Source: Penaeus vannamei (Eukaryota; Arthropoda; Malacostraca; Decapoda; Penaeidae). Taken from it: a DNA stretch of 12,500 nucleotides. The DNA lies in NCBI RefSeq assembly GCF_042767895.1, contig NC_091579.1, forward strand, positions 3,549,872 to 3,562,371, read 5' to 3'. Positions 8,575-12,500 of the stretch are shown here, piece by piece. Position 1 is the first letter of the stretch; every line of letters starts with the position of its first letter. The notes under the pieces are model-generated. The model was not told the origin of the DNA and ran no database searches. It was given only the letters and a program-made list of their open reading frames with translations. The position numbers and the translations under genes were made by a program.

Positions 8575-10303
8575 TCAAATCATCTTGCCTTTGTGAGTGT
8601 CCCAGCGCCTGCGAAGGTTCCACTGCTGCTCCCTGCTCTGGCCACCTACCCCGCTTCGGACACGACCGTCATGTGAACCTAGGTCGTAACTGTGGGAGGA
8701 GTAGGGCGGGCCAGGAGGAAGCAGCTCGTCTCTTTGACTGTGAAACTGAGGTGCTCCTGGCGGTGGGCGCCGGTTGCCGAAAGGGCGGCCGCGGTAACCG
8801 AAGCTTTGCTGGCGTTGCGAAGGTCCCCGGCCGCTGCTCATGCTCTGGTGGTATGAGTTGGTATTTTGTGTTTTGGTATTTACAGTGCTGACACCAGGCG
8901 TGTTACTATCGGCGTTACCAGCGTATGGGTTGAGGGCAGCTTGAGGGACATTGGACGGCCCCTGGTAGGCACCCCCGCTCCCATGTTGCTGGTGCACCAC
9001 ATGCCCCTCGACCCCTCCTGAGGGCGAAGCTCCCGTCACCTTGCTGGCCTCAGTGCCTCCATTATTGCTGTAATGATCGAGAGTGTTCATTAGATCGTCC
9101 CAAAGACAGCGAACTCCGCATCCCGCTGTCCCGGTTCCCTCTCCGCCTGACTCGGAGAACTGGCTCACCATACTATTGCTACTGCTAACTTGGCCGCTAT
9201 AGCTAGGATTATTGTTATTATTGTACTGAGATGCAAAGTTATTGTTGGAACCTCTGTTACCATTAGAGCCCCTCGTATTATAGGGATTGCTATTGTGACT
9301 ATGATTTGGATCTTTGTTATTATTAGAAGGACCTCTATTGCCGTTAACCTTTACGCCAGATTCAAACCCCTGATTAAAACCATGAAGGAACCCGTCTTTG
9401 TACCCTTGCCCTTCATCTGCTGAGTCAACGTCTTGTCTGTCATTCACGTTACGGTTCAACTGAACGTGCTGCCGTCTGAAAGAGCCAAGGGGTTTACTGT
9501 CATGTATTTGCCCGTTGTTATCGTCGCCGAAATAATACCCGTAAATCATGTCAAGACTCTGAGCTCCGAACTGCATCTGCTCAGGAGACAAGATCTCTTC
9601 GCTTCTCTGGTGCCGTTCAGGGTGCCATTCTGTTTCCGGAAACACGTCTGACCGTCGAACGCTGTAGGAGTTCGAGGGAGACGCGTGCATGTTCCCGACG
9701 TAACTTGAGACGCTGTGCTCAGTCGTCGGGTAAAGCGTCTGTTGGGGCTGACCTTTCCCTTCGTCGGTCTTCTTGGGGGTGTGAGTCACCGAGAAGGAGT
9801 GGTTGGTGTGGTGCGTCACGGTCAGGTCGTACTCGGGGTCGTGAGTGGGCGCCTCGTCGGGAGCGTCCTTGTCTTTAGTCGGATTTTGGTCGTTGTACAC
9901 ATTAACTGTGACCTGAACTGTCGGATGAGAGGGGCTCGGCTGGTGGACATAGATTGGGTCAGGATGAAGGTCAAAGGTCCCGCTGTCATAGGTAAGGTCA
10001 GGAGGGGAGTAGTCCGGAGGGCTTACCTGGACGTCGCGAGCACTGCGGTGGAAGTTTCGGCGGGTGAGCCTTGGGAAGAGGTTCCTGAGTCCGGCCATGG
10101 TGCCGTCCACGAACTGGCGGAAGGTCAGGCGAGGGCGCTCCTGACGGACCACAGGGCGGGGGCGCTGAGGGTCGTTAGGAGCTACCAAGTTGTCGCTGGA
10201 CTGACGGGCCGGGAGGTCATCGAGGGGCACGGGGCGCTGGCGTTTGCGGCCGGGGAAACCGGGGCGATTCTCTCGTGCCACTCCCGGCCGATTGTTGATG
10301 GAC
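8575..10303 (-). CDS. Main exon of an unrecognised secreted, disordered protein
   Basis: This exon supplies 575 of the 622 residues; I do not recognise the family. The acceptor is a pyrimidine-rich stretch ending CAACAG (AG at 10305-10304). The first G completes Lys from the upstream exon and reading runs to TGA at 8577-8575. Visible parts in spliced-protein numbering: a basic, Pro-rich start with GRKR at 65-68; an acid, Pro and Thr/Val-rich middle (about 135-245); a (GX3)4 stretch GYKDGFLHGFNQGFESG at 347-363; an Asn/Ser-rich block at about 372-414; the only two cysteines, CGVRC at 442-446, followed by a short helix-like WDDLMNTLDHY; then a Gly/Ser/Gln-rich region and an Arg/Gly/Pro tail (about 537-615). 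The frame also stays open 135 bases upstream of the acceptor, but I treat that as intron read-through. A consensus donor CAG|GTAAGC lies inside at 10026, phase 0. Possible roles such as matrix, cuticle or peptide precursor are inference only. Confidence 0.75.
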
Positions 10304-10504
10304 CTGTTGCGGGGGACAGTGGCAGTCAGTGACGTGGCGGAGAGGCCCTCACCGATGCAGACGTGAGCCTCACCATCAGGAAAACCGTTATCATATTTTC
10401 TACTGATCAGATAATACCCTTTTAGCCTATTTTCCACACACCCATCCTCGCTATCCCTTACTCGTAGCCAACGCTGTTATTTCGCACAACCAACAGCCAC
10501 TTAC
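10304..10504 (-). other. Intron of the secreted-protein gene (201 bp)
   Basis: On the minus strand it starts GTAAGTGG at 10504 and ends CCCCCGCAACAG at 10304. It interrupts a Lys codon after two bases (AA|G). Joining the two exons keeps the frame, turning a free signal peptide and a long headless open frame into one secreted protein, which is strong support for the intron. Confidence 0.8.
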
Positions 10505-10647
10505 TTGAGCATGCCAGTGCCGATTCTCGAGGCCATGTCACTCATGTCGTCCATAAATCCCCTGACCATCTGCTGCAGCCTGGAGGGTCGCTGGGCACTG
10601 GCGGAGCTGAGGAGGGCCAGCGCCACCACGAGGACCAGGGTCATTCG
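10505..10647 (-). CDS. Signal-peptide exon of the secreted protein
   Basis: From ATG at 10644-10642 it encodes MTLVLVVALALLSSASA, a textbook signal peptide with a hydrophobic core and an A-S-A end, so cleavage is expected before Gln18. The mature start QRPSRLQQMVRGFMDDMS is followed by more helix-prone, Met-rich sequence up to GMLK at the junction; an N-terminal Gln could cyclise to pyroglutamate. The exon ends in two bases (AA) before GTAAGT. Just upstream of the ATG a long pyrimidine tract ends CCCCCAG|CGA, a convincing acceptor. There may therefore be an upstream exon adding a few residues before this Met, in frame as Arg-Met. Only the ATG given here can be supported from the sequence. Confidence 0.75.
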
Positions 10648-10660
10648 CTGGGGGAGGGGC

Positions 10661-11369
10661 AGAGGAGGAGAGGTGGTGAGAGGTCATGTTGAAGCGGGAG
10701 CGATGCGGTGGCCCGCTTTCCCCTCGCTTTGGGTATGCTACGTTTTCAGGTATGTGTATGTAATTCTGAAGCAATGGGGATAATATAGAGTTGCTATTAA
10801 CACTCCTCTTCCATTTTTATGTATCGTAGTTTTTATATAAACAGTGCAACATCATTAAGCTGTATTCTAAGCCGTTCAAGAACACATTGTGCTTATGAAC
10901 TAAAAAAAAAGTACCATTAAACAAAGATGAAGTAAATACGGGGAACGCGAACAAAAAGAAAACACAATAGCGCCAGACGCCTTTACGCTTTCCTCCACTA
11001 AGCCCTGAAGAAGCAGCAGAGAGAAAAGACCTGTGGCACAATCGCCTTTCTTTGCTCTTCTTGTCGCTTTGTTTACAACTTGTTCAGCAGGAAGCCCCCG
11101 CGGACAACGAGGGAAGGTTGAAGGGTGTTTATCTAACCAGAAATAATTTTCGTCTGTGTATAAGCATGCAAAAAAAGTTGAATTAATCAACTTTAATTAA
11201 GCTATTATATTTCTTTTAGTGGATGATTTATCCTCAAAGAATTTCGCTTGACAGTAATTTTCAGAATATGTATAAGCAGAGATGAATGGTTAAAAGCGAG
11301 TGGAAATGATTCTCAAAGGCGGTTCTTGAATGTGAAATGAGAACGACATTCACGCCTCGCATGTATACA
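10661..11369. other. Upstream region of the secreted-protein gene
   Basis: No credible coding exon. Short open frames on the minus strand lack recognisable domains. On the minus strand TATATAAAAA lies near 10840-10831, about 190 bp before the signal-peptide ATG. It is a possible TATA element, but an initiator and first exon cannot be placed, and the apparent acceptor at 10648 suggests the true promoter may be further upstream. Confidence 0.35.
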
Positions 11370-11691
11370 CCCCCCCCCCCATCCACCCAGTGGGGTTAGG
11401 GCTGGTAGGGGTGTGTTGACAGGGTGTAAAAGTGGGGGGGGGGGGGGTTGGAGGAATGTGTAAATGATGAGGATGGGTGGATGGGGTGGGGGAGGGAGGG
11501 GTTGGGATAGGTGACCAGGGGAGGGGGGCCCAGCGGTGTTTTGACCAGGAGGGGGGGGGTTATAGGGAGGGGAGGGGGCGAGAGGGTGCCATGGGCCTCA
11601 GAGTCACGTCTCGCTTCGCTCTCTAATACGCTTTCTGGAACTTTCTCAAAGAATTTGTCGCATTAGAAAACTGGCTAGGTGGGGGGGGGGG
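11370..11691. repeat. G-run cluster with opposing C-run
   Basis: An 11-base C run at 11370-11380 is followed by repeated G runs on the plus strand: 14 G at 11434-11447, nine or more around 11551, and 11 G at 11681-11691, with many GGG/GGGG steps between. The composition favours G-quadruplex formation on the plus strand, and the C11 and G14 runs could also pair as a hairpin. No gene is visible. Confidence 0.85.
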
Positions 11692-11777
11692 TGCCTGGGT
11701 GCCTGGAGGACGAAGAAAGAAAAATGGATTGCGGCGAAGATAATGCGCAATTCAGAATGTTTAGAAAATATACGATT

Positions 11778-11985
11778 TACACACAGACACAGACACACAC
11801 GCACATACGCACACATGCACATACACAAACACACACTCACACACACACACACAAAACACACCACATACAAACAAACAAAACACACACGCGCGCACACAGA
11901 CACACGCTCCCTCACACACGCATATCACATATGCACACACATACACATAACCACGTACATACACATAACCACGCACACAAACACT
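11778..11985. repeat. Degenerate CA-rich array
   Basis: Imperfect CA repeats mixed with CATA, CGCA and AAACA units. The Thr-His and Cys-Val frames through it are repeat artefacts. Confidence 0.93.
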
Positions 11986-12019
11986 GAAAGAAAAGTCAAA
12001 TGCTATAAACGGTTATAAA

Positions 12020-12074
12020 CATATTCTCTCTCTTTCTATCTCTTTCTCTCTCTTTCTCTCACTCACTCTCTGTC

Positions 12075-12126
<52 letters not shown>

Positions 12127-12232
12127 CAACCCTCTCCATGGCTCTCCATCCCTCCCTCTCTCTCCCTCTCCCTCTCCCTCTTCCCCTCCCACTCTATACA
12201 TCCATCCATCTATCTATCTATATCTATATATT
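12020..12232. repeat. CT-rich array followed by (ATCC)/(ATCT)n
   Basis: CT, CTTT and (TCTG)n units run from about 12024 to 12190, with a pure (CT)n block at 12093-12123. Short ATCC and ATCT tetranucleotide runs follow at about 12199-12225. Adjacent arrays of different motifs are typical of this window. Confidence 0.93.
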
Positions 12233-12259
12233 CCAAATACAATACCTTCTATATGTTTC

Positions 12260-12398
12260 TAAATAAAGAAAAGAAAAGAAATGGCCGAGAAAGTTGCAAG
12301 CTTCTGGACAGGAAATCTAAGCGAGATCACTTTGTGGCGACCGCTCGGGAGACTAATATCTGGCCGCTGCGGGAGGTTCGCTTCGGGATTTAGAAAGC

Positions 12399-12402
<4 letters not shown>
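12260..12402. other. Unique block between two microsatellites
   Basis: About 140 bp of non-repetitive, comparatively GC-rich sequence lying between the ATCT tract and the terminal (TA)n array. It starts with an A-rich stretch containing AATAAAG. I find no coding exon or tRNA-like structure. It might be the core of a repeat element that carries microsatellites at its ends, but that cannot be shown from one copy. Confidence 0.4.
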
Positions 12403-12470
<68 letters not shown>

Positions 12471-12500
12471 TTATATATATACATATATATATATATATAT
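12403..12500. repeat. (TA)n microsatellite at window end
   Basis: (TA)n from about 12403 to 12465, a short ACATATTTATATATATACAT interruption, then more (TA)n to the end of the window. The array is cut by the window edge. Confidence 0.97.

Noticed and set aside
10304..10437. Start of the minus-strand long frame at the Met at 10437 as an intact 620-residue protein
   Set aside because: The first 45 codons lack a signal peptide and low-complexity similarity to the rest. A good acceptor at 10304 joins in frame to a perfect signal-peptide exon with a GTAAGT donor, which explains the locus better.
11743..12018. Thr-His-rich frames in the CA array
   Set aside because: Repeat artefact without any coding signature.
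12260..12402. tRNA-derived SINE between microsatellites
   Set aside because: No A-box or B-box consensus or cloverleaf could be drawn from it. Left as an unassigned unique block.

Overview
This is eukaryotic nuclear DNA. Coding sequence is split by GT-AG introns, genes are sparse, and roughly a quarter of the bases (my hand estimate) are simple repeats: (CT)n, (GA)n, (CA)n, (TG)n, (TA)n. That texture, together with a metazoan-type NNMT-family methyltransferase, fits a decapod crustacean, most likely a penaeid shrimp. The organism is an inference from texture; no sequence search was possible.

Layout. (1) 1-850: AT-rich, with a possible 617-bp non-autonomous DNA element bounded by short inverted repeats. 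(2) 850-5207, plus strand: the last three coding exons (2126-2224, 4201-4321, 4992-5207) of a small-molecule N-methyltransferase of the NNMT/PNMT/TEMT family. They join in frame into a 144-residue C-terminal part; the SAM-binding N-terminal half must lie upstream of the window. Intron 1 ends in a ~1.27-kb CT tract that serves as its polypyrimidine tract. Intron 2 carries a (CA)41 array. Intron 3 opens with a ~440-bp GA tract complementary to the CT tract. (3) 5300-5750: nested (TA)n/(CA)n/(GTAT)n arrays with hairpin symmetry. (4) 5750-7680: AT-rich DNA with no convincing gene, one 72-bp-period tandem duplication and two weak exon-like segments. (5) 7683-8278: a TG-rich minisatellite with a ~24-bp unit. 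(6) 10647-8575, minus strand: a two-exon gene for a secreted, largely disordered 622-residue protein that I do not recognise. It has a clear signal peptide, a GRKR processing-type site, a (GX3)4 segment, an Asn-rich block, a lone CGVRC pair and an Arg/Gly/Pro-rich tail. (7) 10661-12500: intergenic DNA with G-run, CA, CT, ATCT and TA tracts.

The two genes converge (plus-strand gene ends at 5207, minus-strand gene ends at 8575) and nothing ties them functionally. I see no CRISPR, tRNA, rRNA, viral or bacterial-type system. The points most worth following are the complementary CT/GA tracts flanking two methyltransferase exons, and the unrecognised secreted protein.
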